10,299 nucleotides of DNA, taken from NCBI GenBank assembly GCA_947169005.1, contig CAMVOG010000068.1:1-10299 (forward strand), in the 5' to 3' direction. Every line of letters starts with the position of its first letter. Positions within the stretch are counted from its first letter, which is position 1. The notes beneath the pieces are model-generated. The model did no database searches. It was not told where the DNA came from and saw only the letters and a program-made list of their open reading frames with translations. The position numbers and the translations under genes are program-made. Source of the stretch: an uncultured Clostridia bacterium (GTDB lineage Bacteria; Bacillota; Clostridia; Oscillospirales; Oscillospiraceae). Below are positions 1 to 7,969 of the stretch, piece after piece.

Positions 1-55
1 GAGCATCGGTCTCCAAAACCGAGTGCCGAGGGTTCAAGTCCTTCTGCCCCTGCCA
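1..55 (+). tRNA. tRNA-Trp (anticodon CCA), 3' part only
   Basis: This is the 3' part of a tRNA; the 5' acceptor strand and most of the D arm lie before the window. The anticodon stem TCGGT/ACCGA (6-10 and 18-22) encloses the loop CTCCAAA with anticodon CCA at 13-15, which reads the Trp codon UGG. A five-base variable loop follows (23-27). The T arm is GAGGG, loop TTCAAGT, CCTTC (28-44). The acceptor strand TGCCCCT (45-51), discriminator G52 and an encoded CCA (53-55) complete it. G as discriminator fits bacterial tRNA-Trp. The fold can be read directly; the missing 5' end is the only limit. Confidence 0.95.
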
Positions 56-58
56 AAG

Positions 59-93
59 CGAAAATCCTGTCGACGATGTCGGCAGGATTTTCG
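59..93 (+). terminator. Hairpin terminator after tRNA-Trp
   Basis: A perfect 11-bp inverted repeat (CGAAAATCCTG at 59-69, CAGGATTTTCG at 83-93) encloses a further 4-bp stem CGAC/GTCG with a GAT loop. The four T residues sit inside the 3' arm rather than after it. It starts four bases past the tRNA CCA end, so it most likely ends the tRNA transcript. The symmetric A-run and T-run would allow it to work on either strand. It separates the tRNA unit from sbcD, which would then need its own promoter. None is obvious in 94-123. Confidence 0.75.
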
Positions 94-136
94 TGTATTC
101 CTCCGTATTCATTCTGCCCGCTCAAAGGAGACAATC

Positions 137-1276
137 ATGAAACTGATCCATTTATCGGACCTTCACCTGGGGAAGCGCCTGTATGAGTATTCCCTGCTGG
201 AGGACCAGGCCTATATTCTCAAAAAGATCCTCTCCGTCGTCGCGGAGGAGAAGCCGGAGGCCGTTCTCATCGCCGGGGACGTCTATGACAAGTCCGTTCC
301 CTCGGCGGAGGCCGTGAGCCTCTTTGACGATTTTCTGGTCAGTCTCTCCCGCCTGGGGACGGAGATCTTCGTCATCAGCGGCAACCACGACTCCCCGGAG
401 CGGATCGCTTTCGCCTCCCGGATCATGGAGCTCAGCGGCGTCCATATGTCGCCGGTGTACGACGGGCACATTGCGCCCGTCACCCTTACGGACGACTTCG
501 GCGCTGTCGAGGTCTATATGCTCCCTTTCGTCAAGCCCGCCCACGTTCGGCGCTTCCACGAGGACGCAGAGATCGGCGACTACACGGATGCGCTGCGCTG
601 CGCGGTGGCGGATATGCGCATTGACCCGGCAAAGCGCAACGTGCTGATCGCCCATCAGTTCGTCACCGGCGCGGCCCGGTCTGAGTCGGAGGAGATCACC
701 GTCGGCGGCCTGGACAACGTGGACGCCGAGGTGTTCGCCGACTTTGACTACGTGGCCCTCGGCCATATCCACACGCGCCAGTGCTGCGGCGCGCCGCACA
801 TCTGCTATTCCGGGACGCCGCTGAAATACTCTTTCTCGGAGGCGAAGGACTGTAAATCCCTCACGGTGGTGGAGCTGGGAGAGAAGGGCAGCGTTGCGGT
901 CCGCCCTGTCGAGCTGCTCCCACGGCGCGAACTGGTGGAGCTGCGCGGCAGCTACGCGGCGCTGACGCTCCGCTCCTTCTATGAGGGGACGAGCTGGCAG
1001 GAGGACTACGTTCACATCACGCTGACGGATGAGGAGGACATCCCGGACGCGGTGGGAAAGCTGCGCGCGGTGTATCACAACCTGGCCAAGCTGGACTATG
1101 ACAACGCCCGCACGCGCTCCAACGCCGTCATCCTGGGGGACGCGGAGGCGGAGACGAAAACGCCCCGGGAGCTGTTCTCCGATTTCTACGAGCTGCAGAA
1201 CAACCGGCCCATGAGCGCGGAGCAGCTTGACTACATGAACGCGCTGATCGAAAGCGTATGGGAGGGGAAAGCATGA
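137..1276 (+). CDS. sbcD: SbcD, nuclease subunit of the SbcCD complex
   Basis: The product is a 379-residue Mre11-family metallophosphoesterase, close to the usual length for SbcD. With SbcC it should cut DNA hairpins and process DNA ends in an ATP-dependent way, using two Mn ions. The five phosphoesterase motifs are all visible: D8 and H10 (SDLH), G47-D48 (AGDVYD), GNHD at 82-85, H173 (AHQF) and GHIH at 209-212. The C-terminal third would be the capping and SbcC-binding part. The start at 137 is chosen because AAAGGAG (124-130) sits six bases before it and because MKLIHLSDLH is the typical N-terminus. The reading frame stays open back to 23, inside the tRNA, and that extension is not credible. 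The stop overlaps the sbcC start as ATGA, so the two are probably translated together. Confidence 0.96.
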   Translation: MKLIHLSDLHLGKRLYEYSLLEDQAYILKKILSVVAEEKPEAVLIAGDVYDKSVPSAEAVSLFDDFLVSLSRLGTEIFVISGNHDSPERIAFASRIMELSGVHMSPVYDGHIAPVTLTDDFGAVEVYMLPFVKPAHVRRFHEDAEIGDYTDALRCAVADMRIDPAKRNVLIAHQFVTGAARSESEEITVGGLDNVDAEVFADFDYVALGHIHTRQCCGAPHICYSGTPLKYSFSEAKDCKSLTVVELGEKGSVAVRPVELLPRRELVELRGSYAALTLRSFYEGTSWQEDYVHITLTDEEDIPDAVGKLRAVYHNLAKLDYDNARTRSNAVILGDAEAETKTPRELFSDFYELQNNRPMSAEQLDYMNALIESVWEGKA

Positions 1277-4035
1277 GACCGCTGAAGCTTACCATGTCCG
1301 CCTTCGGCCCCTACGCGGGGAAAACGGAGCTGGAGCTGAGCAGGCTCGGGGAAAGCGGGCTGTATCTGATCACCGGGGACACGGGCGCGGGCAAAACGAC
1401 GATCTTCGACGCCATCACCTTCGCACTCTACGGCGAGGCCAGCGGCGACAACCGCCGCCCGGGCATGCTCCGCTCCAAATACGCCGAGCCGGAAACGGAA
1501 ACCTACGCGGAGCTCACCTTCTCCTACGGTGGGAAGCAGTACACCGTCAGGCGAAATCCCGAATACGAGCGGCCTAAGGCCCGCGGGGAGGGCACCACGA
1601 AGCAGGCGGCCGCCGCCGTGCTGACGCTGCCGGACGGCCGCGTTATTAGCAAACAGCGGGATGTGGACGAGGCCATCCGGGAGATACTGGGGGTGGACCG
1701 CAGCCAGTTCATGCAGATCGCCATGATCGCCCAGGGCGACTTCCTCAAGCTGCTGCTGGCCTCCACCGCGGAGCGGATCGGCATCTTTCGCCAGATATTC
1801 AAAACCCAGCTTTATGACCGCATCCAGACCCAGCTGCAGCGCGACGCCGGAGCCCTGGACGGACAATGCCGCGCTGCCAGAAGCAGCCTTGCCCAGTTCG
1901 TCAGCGGGATCGAGGCGGACGAGCTGGACGTGCTGAGCCTGGAAGCGGCCAAGGCCAAAAGCGGCGACATGCCGGTGGCCGACGTGCTCGATCTGCTGAA
2001 CAGGCTGATCGGGCAGGACGAGGCCGAGGAAACGAAGCTGGAGCGGCAGAAGGAAACGCTGGACCGGCAGCTGGGGGAGGTCAACGCCCGCCTCGGGAAG
2101 CTCGACGCGCAGGAAAAAGCGAAGAATTCCGTGGAGCAGAGCAGGCATGAACTGTCAGAGGAAGAGGAAAAGCACGCTGTTTGCAAGGCGGCGCTGGAGG
2201 CGGAGCGGGCGCTGATCCCCGAGACGGAGGGAATGGCCGAAGAAAAATCCAGGCTGGAGGCGGAGCTGCCGCGCTACGACGCGATGGAGGCCCTCCGGCA
2301 GGAGATCGGGAAAAAGCGGACGCAGCTGCGGCAGAAGGAAACGGAGGAGTCGGGAAAGCGACGGGAGCTCGAAGCGGCGGAGCGGAAGCTCGCCGCCCAT
2401 AAGGAGGAGCTGACGGCCCTTGCCGATGCGGGCCTGGAGAGGCAGAAGCTGGGCTCGGAGAAGGAGAAGGCGGACGGCCGCAGGAAAGCCCTGGAGGCCG
2501 CGCGCGGCGCGCTCGCGGAGCACGGGCGCGAGCAGCGGGAGCTGGAAGCGCTTCAAGGGGAGTATCGGCGCGCGTCGGAGGCCTATGAGCGCGCGCAGGC
2601 GGCGTATAACGCCAAGGAGAAGGCCTTCCGGGACGAGCAGGCCGGGATCCTGGCCGAGGGGCTGGCCGAGGGGCAGCCCTGCCCGGTCTGTGGCTCCACG
2701 GTCCATCCCCATCTGGCTCAAAAGTCAGAGAGAGCGCCGACGGAGGCCCAGCTTGAACAGGCGAAGAGGGAGGCCGAAGGGGCGCGGCGCCTGGCGCAGC
2801 AGAAAAGCGAGCTGTGCGCGGAGGCGAGGGTGCGGCGCGATACCCGGGCCGAAGGCATCCGGAAGGCGCTGGACGAGCTGGAGCTGCGGGACGCACCCGA
2901 CGGGGCCGAAGCCGCGGTCCGTGACGCCCTGGCGGCGACGGAGAAAGAGCTTGCCCGGCTTGCCGCCGCGATCCGCGGCGAGGAAGAGCGTATGGCCCGA
3001 AAGGCGGAACTGGAACAGGCTATCCCCCGGCGGGAGACGGAGTTGGCCGGGCAAAAACGGGCGCTGGAGGAGCTTGCCAACACCCTCGCCGGGATGAGGG
3101 CGACGCTCCAGTCGGAGCAGAGCCAACTGGAGGCCGAGGCCGGGGCCCTGCGCTTTGCAAGCCGCCGGGAGGCGGCGGAGGCCATCGACGCGCGGGAGAC
3201 CGAGCTTCGCAGCCGGAAGGCGCGCCTGAAGCAGGCGGAGGACGATTTCAACGCCTCCGATAAGCGCATCGGCGAGCTGAGAGCCAAAATCAAGGGGCTG
3301 GAGGAGCAAATCACGGAGCCCCTCGGCTTTGACCGGGAGGCGGAGGAGCGGAATAAGGCCGCACTTGCGCAGGCGCGCAGGGAGGCCGAGCAGAAGGCGA
3401 AGGCCGTCGGCGTGCGCCTGGCCGCCAACCGCGGGGCGCTGAAAAACATCGAGGGCAAGGCCAACGACCTGGATCAGCTTGAAAAGCGCTTTGCTTGGGT
3501 CAAGGCCCTGTCCGATACCGCCAACGGCAACATCACCGGCAAGGAAAAGATCAAGCTGGAAACCTATATTCAAATGACGTTCTTTGACCGGATCATCGCC
3601 CGGGCGAACACCCGCCTCATGGTCATGTCCGGGGGCCAGTATGAGCTGAAGCGCCGCCGGGAGGCGGAGAACAAAATGAGCCAGAGCGGCCTGGACCTGG
3701 ACGTGACCGACCACTACAACGGCACCGAGCGCAGCGTAAAGACCCTCTCGGGCGGCGAATCCTTCAAGGCCTCTCTGGCCCTGGCCCTGGGCCTCTCCGA
3801 TGAAATCCAGTCCTCCGCGGGCGGTGTCCGGCTGGACAGCATGTTCGTGGACGAGGGCTTCGGCTCCCTGGACGAGGATTCCCTGGACCAGGCGATCAAG
3901 GCGCTCTACAGCCTGGCGGACGGCAACCGTCTCGTGGGGATCATCTCCCATGTGGCCGAGCTCAAGCGCCGCATCGAGCCGCAGATCGTCATCACAAAGG
4001 AGCGCGACGGCGGCAGCCGGGCCAGGATCGTGTAA
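1273..4035 (+). CDS. sbcC: SbcC, SMC-like ATPase subunit of the SbcCD complex
   Basis: A 920-residue Rad50-type ATPase, somewhat shorter than the E. coli protein. It binds SbcD and uses ATP to control the nuclease. The split ATPase head is complete: Walker A GDTGAGKTT at 35-43, Q-loop Q154 (AQGDF), signature LSGGE at 825-829, Walker B ending D860-E861 (MFVDEG), D-loop around S865-D867 and H-loop H893 (ISHV). Between the halves run two long Glu/Arg/Ala/Leu-rich coiled-coil arms, roughly residues 180-450 and 490-730. The zinc hook CPVC lies at 470-473, almost exactly at the middle, as expected for a hook that joins two SbcC molecules. The start at 1273 gives an ATGA overlap with sbcD, with GGGAGGGG just upstream; an in-frame ATG at 1258 is less likely. 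No U-tract terminator is visible after the stop. Confidence 0.96.
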   Translation: MRPLKLTMSAFGPYAGKTELELSRLGESGLYLITGDTGAGKTTIFDAITFALYGEASGDNRRPGMLRSKYAEPETETYAELTFSYGGKQYTVRRNPEYERPKARGEGTTKQAAAAVLTLPDGRVISKQRDVDEAIREILGVDRSQFMQIAMIAQGDFLKLLLASTAERIGIFRQIFKTQLYDRIQTQLQRDAGALDGQCRAARSSLAQFVSGIEADELDVLSLEAAKAKSGDMPVADVLDLLNRLIGQDEAEETKLERQKETLDRQLGEVNARLGKLDAQEKAKNSVEQSRHELSEEEEKHAVCKAALEAERALIPETEGMAEEKSRLEAELPRYDAMEALRQEIGKKRTQLRQKETEESGKRRELEAAERKLAAHKEELTALADAGLERQKLGSEKEKADGRRKALEAARGALAEHGREQRELEALQGEYRRASEAYERAQAAYNAKEKAFRDEQAGILAEGLAEGQPCPVCGSTVHPHLAQKSERAPTEAQLEQAKREAEGARRLAQQKSELCAEARVRRDTRAEGIRKALDELELRDAPDGAEAAVRDALAATEKELARLAAAIRGEEERMARKAELEQAIPRRETELAGQKRALEELANTLAGMRATLQSEQSQLEAEAGALRFASRREAAEAIDARETELRSRKARLKQAEDDFNASDKRIGELRAKIKGLEEQITEPLGFDREAEERNKAALAQARREAEQKAKAVGVRLAANRGALKNIEGKANDLDQLEKRFAWVKALSDTANGNITGKEKIKLETYIQMTFFDRIIARANTRLMVMSGGQYELKRRREAENKMSQSGLDLDVTDHYNGTERSVKTLSGGESFKASLALALGLSDEIQSSAGGVRLDSMFVDEGFGSLDEDSLDQAIKALYSLADGNRLVGIISHVAELKRRIEPQIVITKERDGGSRARIV

Positions 4036-4115
4036 CGGGCCGGGCGAGGGCGGGCTTTCCAACCGTCAGTTGAGTTTGCCTTTCTTTTGGGTTGGTGGCT
4101 TTTGCTGCCCGCCTG

Positions 4116-4124
4116 TGCTATACT
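4116..4124 (+). promoter_or_regulatory. Extended -10 promoter for the XRE-family regulator
   Basis: TG at 4116-4117, one base, then TATACT at 4119-4124 makes an extended -10 element (TGnTATACT), 29 bases before the regulator's start codon. No convincing -35 hexamer lies 16-18 bases upstream, which extended -10 promoters can tolerate. It lies in the 118-base gap after sbcC and suggests that the regulator is transcribed independently. Confidence 0.5.
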
Positions 4125-4153
4125 GTGCCCGGAAAGCGGAAGGAGGACGGAAT

Positions 4154-5296
4154 ATGAAAGCGAATGAATCCATGGGCAGCGTGATCCGTCGGCTCCGATT
4201 GGAGCGGGGCTGGACCCAGGAGGCTCTGGCGGAGCGCGTCAGCGTGTCCTCCCAGGCTGTGAGCAAGTGGGAAACCGAGCAGAGCCTGCCGGATATTACC
4301 CAGGTGCCGCTGCTGGCCCGGACCTTCGGCGTCACGACGGACGAGCTTTTCGGCCTCAGACACATGGCACCGCCCCCGGCCATGGAGGGAACGGGCCTTT
4401 TCGCCTGCGATCCGGAGGAGGCCCTGGCCGCCTGGCGGCAGATGCGGGGGGAGCTGGAGGCGGGTCTGCCGCCCCAGTACACCCAGGAGCTGTTCATCTG
4501 GCACTTCGTCTACACCGGCTATCGGCTCTGCGCGCCCCGTTCCCTTCTATACAGTGGGGAGCACGCGGCCGAGGTGCTGCGGGACAGCCTTGCCGTCGCC
4601 CGGAAGCAGGCGGAGCGCATGCGTTCCGCGGCGGGGGATCTGCGGTATTCCTTTGATGTGCTCCTGTCCGAGCTGCTGGCCCTCGCCGGGGAGGGGGAGG
4701 AGGCGCTGAGCCTGGCCGGGGAAGCGCTGAATAACTGGGACGGGCTGCGTACCCCCTGGCTGGCGAGGCTGTACCGCCTGCTGGACCAGCCCCAGCTGGA
4801 GCGCTTTTATCTCATCCTCAGCAGCTCCATGGCGGCGGAGTTCCTGCTGGATACCGCCGCCGCCCAGACGGAGAACTACCTTTCCCAGAAGCAGCCGGAG
4901 CTGGCCCTGGAATGCGCGGAGACGGCCCTTGCGCTCATCCGCCTGCTCTGCGGGCGGGATGCGGCCCTGCCGCCCCTGCATGACCGGGACAGCGGAAACC
5001 TGATGCAGCAGGCGGCCCGGGCCTGTCTGCTGCTGGGCAGGCGGGAGGATGCCCTGGACTGGCTGCGCCGCATGGCGGACCATACCCTGAAGGTCCAGTT
5101 GGCCGGGCAGGCCAAGTCCGTGGAAACGGCCCTTTTCCGCCACTCGGTCCTGCCGGAGCCGATGGCGGGGGAGTATCTTCGCTTTCATCGGGCCCTGCTG
5201 CTTCGCCGCCTGGATCACCCGGACCTGGCCTCCCTGCGGGAGGAGACGGCCTTCCAGACGCTGTGGGCCGAGGCCGAGACCATCGGGCGCGAGTAA
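4154..5296 (+). CDS. XRE-family helix-turn-helix transcriptional regulator with helical C-terminal region
   Basis: The product has 380 residues. Residues about 8-66 form a typical XRE/Cro-C1 helix-turn-helix domain (IRRLRLERGWTQEALAE, then VSSQAVSKWETEQSLPD, ending TTDELFGL), so it should bind DNA at an operator. The remaining roughly 300 residues look wholly helical and rich in Leu, Ala, Glu and Arg, reminiscent of the TPR-like sensor regions in many Firmicutes XRE regulators, but I recognise no named domain. No signal peptide or membrane segment is seen. The start at 4154 has AGGAGG (4141-4146) seven bases upstream and places the HTH at the usual N-terminal position; the frame is open further upstream, over the sbcC end, without coding sense. 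It is a single-gene unit with its own promoter and terminator. The target is unknown: itself and the Tad operon starting 344 bases downstream are possibilities only. Confidence 0.88.
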   Translation: MKANESMGSVIRRLRLERGWTQEALAERVSVSSQAVSKWETEQSLPDITQVPLLARTFGVTTDELFGLRHMAPPPAMEGTGLFACDPEEALAAWRQMRGELEAGLPPQYTQELFIWHFVYTGYRLCAPRSLLYSGEHAAEVLRDSLAVARKQAERMRSAAGDLRYSFDVLLSELLALAGEGEEALSLAGEALNNWDGLRTPWLARLYRLLDQPQLERFYLILSSSMAAEFLLDTAAAQTENYLSQKQPELALECAETALALIRLLCGRDAALPPLHDRDSGNLMQQAARACLLLGRREDALDWLRRMADHTLKVQLAGQAKSVETALFRHSVLPEPMAGEYLRFHRALLLRRLDHPDLASLREETAFQTLWAEAETIGRE

Positions 5297-5370
5297 AACG
5301 GATCCTTTTCAACGCTGCCGCGGGCTTTTCCTTATTCTTTCCACCTTCTTCGACCGACGGCGGCGCCTGT

Positions 5371-5385
5371 GGGGCGGATCGCCCC
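5371..5385 (+). other. Small GC hairpin before the terminator
   Basis: GGGGCG (5371-5376), loop GAT and CGCCCC (5380-5385) form a perfect 6-bp stem five bases before the main terminator. It has no U-tract of its own. It may help to stabilise the 3' end of the regulator mRNA. Confidence 0.4.
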
Positions 5386-5390
5386 CAAGC

Positions 5391-5434
5391 AAAGGACGCA
5401 CTGCAGAACAGACTTCTGCGGCGCGTCCTTTTTT
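5391..5434 (+). terminator. Rho-independent terminator after the XRE regulator
   Basis: AAAGGACGC (5391-5399) pairs with GCGTCCTTT (5423-5431). Inside it GCAGAA (5403-5408) pairs with TTCTGC (5414-5419) around a five-base loop, with ACT opposite GGC as a symmetric internal loop. Six T residues (5429-5434) follow the GC-rich part. This is a classic intrinsic terminator on the plus strand, 95 bases after the regulator stop codon. It isolates the Tad operon from upstream transcription. Confidence 0.88.
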
Positions 5435-5640
5435 ATGCCTGCGCGAGAAGGGACCGGCCCGATATAATCTTAACTGATAAATCATTTTTTCCTTGTATTA
5501 TGTCATATTTTGAGGTATATTGAAACTGAGCTGATGCCGGAATTTTTTGCCTTGGCTCGTTTCGGCCGACTTCTGCCATAATGGGAGAGTTATATGGGCA
5601 GATGATGAACTGTTGCTCAGTCTTTTGAATAAGGTGGAAA
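5435..5640 (+). promoter_or_regulatory. AT-rich leader and promoter region of the Tad operon
   Basis: No gene is seen here. Base composition changes sharply: about 5461-5530 is AT-rich while the flanks are GC-rich. Three plus-strand promoter candidates are visible. One is a perfect TATAAT at 5463-5468 without a good -35. The second is TTGTAT (5493-5498), 17 bases, TATATT (5516-5521). The third is an extended -10 (TG at 5574-5575, CATAAT at 5577-5582) with TTGGCT at 5552-5557 as a possible but widely spaced -35. An imperfect dyad TTGGC-N8-GCCGA (5552-5569) overlaps the third and could be an operator. I looked for a c-di-GMP riboswitch and saw none. AAGGTGG (5631-5637) is the ribosome binding site for tadZ. 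Confidence 0.5.
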
Positions 5641-6705
5641 ATGAGAATGAAAATCAGAGTTGCTTTTTTTGATGAAGACGTCAGTTATCTGAATCGCATT
5701 TCCAATACTCTGAATATGCGTTACGCGGACTCGCTTCAGGTGTACGCCTTTTCGGACAGTACCGCGGCCAAGGCTTTTTTGAGCGATACTGCACTTGACG
5801 TCGTTCTTGCCTCGCACTCTTTCGGCATTACGAAGGCGGAGCTGCCTCCCAACACGAGCTTTGCTTTTTTGACTGAGTCGCAGAATGCCGCAAGCATTGA
5901 GGGCAGTCCGGCGATCAGTAAATATCAGAAGGTCGATCTGATCTATAAGCATATCCTGAATCTATTTGCAGACGGGCATGATCTGCCCCTGGGCGGGGGA
6001 GACGGCGGAAGCACGGACGTGATCCTTTTTACCTCGCCCGCCGGAGGAACCGGCTGTTCCTCTGCCGCGGCAGCTTATGCGCTGCACCAGGCCGGCAAGG
6101 GCCTGAAGAGCCTTTATTTGAATCTGGAGCTGCTGGGAAACGCGGATCTTTTCTTTTCCGGCCAAGGCCAGTTCGGCATGAATGATATTATCTACGCCGT
6201 CAAAAGCAAGCGCGGCAATCTTGCGCTGAAGCTGGAAAGCAACGTCAAGAAGGACGAGAACGGGGTATTTTTCTTTTCGCCTGCGGACCTTGTTTTAAAC
6301 CGGATGGAGCTGAACGACGAAGAAATCCTCCAGGTGATCGGCGAGCTGCGCGGGAGCGGCAAATACGACGTTATCGTCCTGGATGTTGATTTTGGCCTTG
6401 AGCAGGGCGACCTGGCGCTTGCCCGTTTGGCGAGGGCCATCGTCTGGGTCAGCAACGGCACGGACGCGGCCAATGACAAGCTGAACAGAGCGTATGCCAG
6501 CCTGGCGCTTTTGGAGGGACGCGGGTCCGCTCCGCTGACCAAAAGGCTCTATGTGCTGTACAACATGTTTGTCAAGGGCGTTGGAAGGACAGCCGATCAG
6601 GTCGCGGCCAACGGCGTGGGGATCTTTCCCAAGTACGTCAGCACGGATACGCCGAAAATCATCGCTTCTCTTTCCGGACAGGATTGGTTTGACACGATCA
6701 AATGA
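5641..6705 (+). CDS. tadZ: TadZ/CpaE-like pilus assembly protein: pseudo-receiver plus degenerate MinD/ParA-like ATPase
   Basis: The product has 354 residues. Residues 1-112 resemble a response-regulator receiver (acidic D11 and D13, then LDVVLAS at 52-58), but the phospho-acceptor position reads Ser58, so it is probably not phosphorylated. Residues 125-354 look like the ParA/MinD-type domain of TadZ/CpaE proteins, which place the Tad machine in the cell. The P-loop at 132-141 reads SPAGGTGCSS: the Gly pattern of the deviant Walker A is kept, but the signature lysine is Ala134 and the catalytic lysine is Cys139. The Walker B-like strand is VIVLDVDFG (244-252), with D248 and D250. TadZ proteins of Clostridia are known to have atypical ATPase sites, so this is likely a divergent member and not a decayed one. 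It is first in the operon, with AAGGTGG three bases before ATG 5641; a second ATG two codons on is also possible. Confidence 0.85.
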   Translation: MRMKIRVAFFDEDVSYLNRISNTLNMRYADSLQVYAFSDSTAAKAFLSDTALDVVLASHSFGITKAELPPNTSFAFLTESQNAASIEGSPAISKYQKVDLIYKHILNLFADGHDLPLGGGDGGSTDVILFTSPAGGTGCSSAAAAYALHQAGKGLKSLYLNLELLGNADLFFSGQGQFGMNDIIYAVKSKRGNLALKLESNVKKDENGVFFFSPADLVLNRMELNDEEILQVIGELRGSGKYDVIVLDVDFGLEQGDLALARLARAIVWVSNGTDAANDKLNRAYASLALLEGRGSAPLTKRLYVLYNMFVKGVGRTADQVAANGVGIFPKYVSTDTPKIIASLSGQDWFDTIK

Positions 6706-6720
6706 GGTGAGTGAGAGGAT

Positions 6721-7959
6721 ATGGAGCTGAAGCAGGAACAGGAACTGATCGCGGAAATCAAGCAAACGGTCGCTGAGAATTTTCCGTTGAGCAAAATGGA
6801 AGATGATGAGCTGAACCAGGCGATAGAGGAACTGGTTGAAAAGCGCCTGGCCGGGCAGTATTGCCCCATAAGCCAGCGGGTGGAAATCGTTCAGCAGGTG
6901 TACAGCTCCATCCGCGGCTTTGGACTGTTGGACTCGATCATCAGCGACGATACGATAACAGAGGTCATGATCAACGGGCCGGAGAATATTTTTATCGAGC
7001 AGAATGGCCGCCTGTTCAAGCTGGACAAGCAGTTTGAGAGCCAGAGAAGGCTGGAGGACGTGATCCAGCGCATCGTGGGTCTGGCAGGGCGCGAGGTCAA
7101 CCAGGCCAACCCGATATGCGACACGCGTCTGCCGGACGGCTCCCGCGTCAACGTCGTTCTGCCGCCCATTGCCCTGTGCGGGCCGACGGTCACGATCCGT
7201 AAGTTCTCCAAAAATCCCATGACGATCGAAAAGCTGATCGAGTATGGCTCGCTTACCAGGCCGATCGCGGATGTTCTGGAAAAGCTGGTCCGGGCAAAGT
7301 ACAATATTTTTATCAGCGGCGGTACCGGCTCGGGAAAGACGACCTTTCTGAACGCGCTGTCCAACTACATCCCCAAGGATGAGCGCGTGATCACCATCGA
7401 GGACTCGGCCGAGCTGCAGATCACCGGGATCGACAACCTCGTAAGCATGGAGACCCGGAACGCCAACGCCTCCGGGGCCGGGCAGATCACCATCAGGGAC
7501 CTTATCAAGGCCTCTCTGCGTATGAGGCCGGAGCGCATCGTTGTGGGCGAGGTCCGCGGCGGCGAGGCTCTGGATATGCTGCAGGCCATGAATACGGGAC
7601 ATGACGGCTCTCTGTCCACCGGCCACGCCAACTCCACGGTTGATATGCTCAGCCGCCTGGAGACCATGGTGCTGCAAGGCTCTGCCGGTCTGCCGTTGGA
7701 GGCGATCCGGCAGCAGATCGCTTCCGCAGTGGATATTATCATCCATCTATCGCGCCTGCGCGATAAATCAAGAAAAACCATGGAGATCACGGAAGTGGTC
7801 GGCTATGAGGACGGGCATATCATTCTGAATCCCCTCTACGTGTTTGAAGAAGACGAAAAATCCACGTTGAGCAAGGTTTCCGGTCAGCTAAAGAGAACGG
7901 CGAATCCCCTGAAGAACGATTATAAGCTGAGGCTCGCCGGTATCCGTGACGAGATTTGA
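6721..7959 (+). CDS. tadA: TadA/CpaF-type pilus motor ATPase
   Basis: A 412-residue secretion ATPase of the VirB11/GspE superfamily, CpaF branch, expected to form a hexamer at the inner face of the membrane and drive pilus assembly. Residues 1-75 are a charged helical N-terminal region. VMINGPENIFIE near 81-92 and the DTRLPDGSRVNVVLPP segment are typical of CpaF. Walker A GGTGSGKTT lies at 200-208, the Asp box (TIEDSAELQ) at about 223-231, Walker B RIVVGE at 272-277 with Glu277, and the His box (TGHANS) at about 300-305. All key residues are present. It begins 15 bases after the tadZ stop, with AGGTGA at 6705-6710 as ribosome binding site. It is followed immediately by tadB, whose ribosome binding site overlaps this gene's stop codon. 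Confidence 0.94.
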   Translation: MELKQEQELIAEIKQTVAENFPLSKMEDDELNQAIEELVEKRLAGQYCPISQRVEIVQQVYSSIRGFGLLDSIISDDTITEVMINGPENIFIEQNGRLFKLDKQFESQRRLEDVIQRIVGLAGREVNQANPICDTRLPDGSRVNVVLPPIALCGPTVTIRKFSKNPMTIEKLIEYGSLTRPIADVLEKLVRAKYNIFISGGTGSGKTTFLNALSNYIPKDERVITIEDSAELQITGIDNLVSMETRNANASGAGQITIRDLIKASLRMRPERIVVGEVRGGEALDMLQAMNTGHDGSLSTGHANSTVDMLSRLETMVLQGSAGLPLEAIRQQIASAVDIIIHLSRLRDKSRKTMEITEVVGYEDGHIILNPLYVFEEDEKSTLSKVSGQLKRTANPLKNDYKLRLAGIRDEI

Positions 7960-7969
7960 GGAGGAAGCT

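Noticed and set aside
23..136. N-terminal extension of SbcD back to 23
   Set aside because: It would begin inside the tRNA and run through its terminator. The start at 137 has a good ribosome binding site and the family's normal N-terminus.
2081..4062. Long open frames antisense to sbcC (2081-2896, 2725-4062) and similar ones antisense to sbcD and the Tad genes
   Set aside because: They mirror the GC-rich codon pattern of the sense genes, have low-complexity Pro/Arg/Leu-rich products, lack ribosome binding sites and show no recognisable domain.
4049..4113. Inverted repeat GGCGGGC (4049-4055) / GCCCGCC (4107-4113) between sbcC and the regulator
   Set aside because: Seven GC-only bases separated by 51 bases are expected by chance in this composition. 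It has no U-tract and is not convincing as a terminator or operator.
5263..5523. Open frame of 86 codons over the regulator's end and its terminator
   Set aside because: It overlaps the regulator's last codons, runs through the terminator hairpin, and has no ribosome binding site or recognisable product.
5435..5640. Possible c-di-GMP riboswitch upstream of the Tad operon
   Set aside because: Such elements are plausible before surface-structure genes, but I found neither the conserved GCAAA-type core nor the paired stems of that class in this leader.
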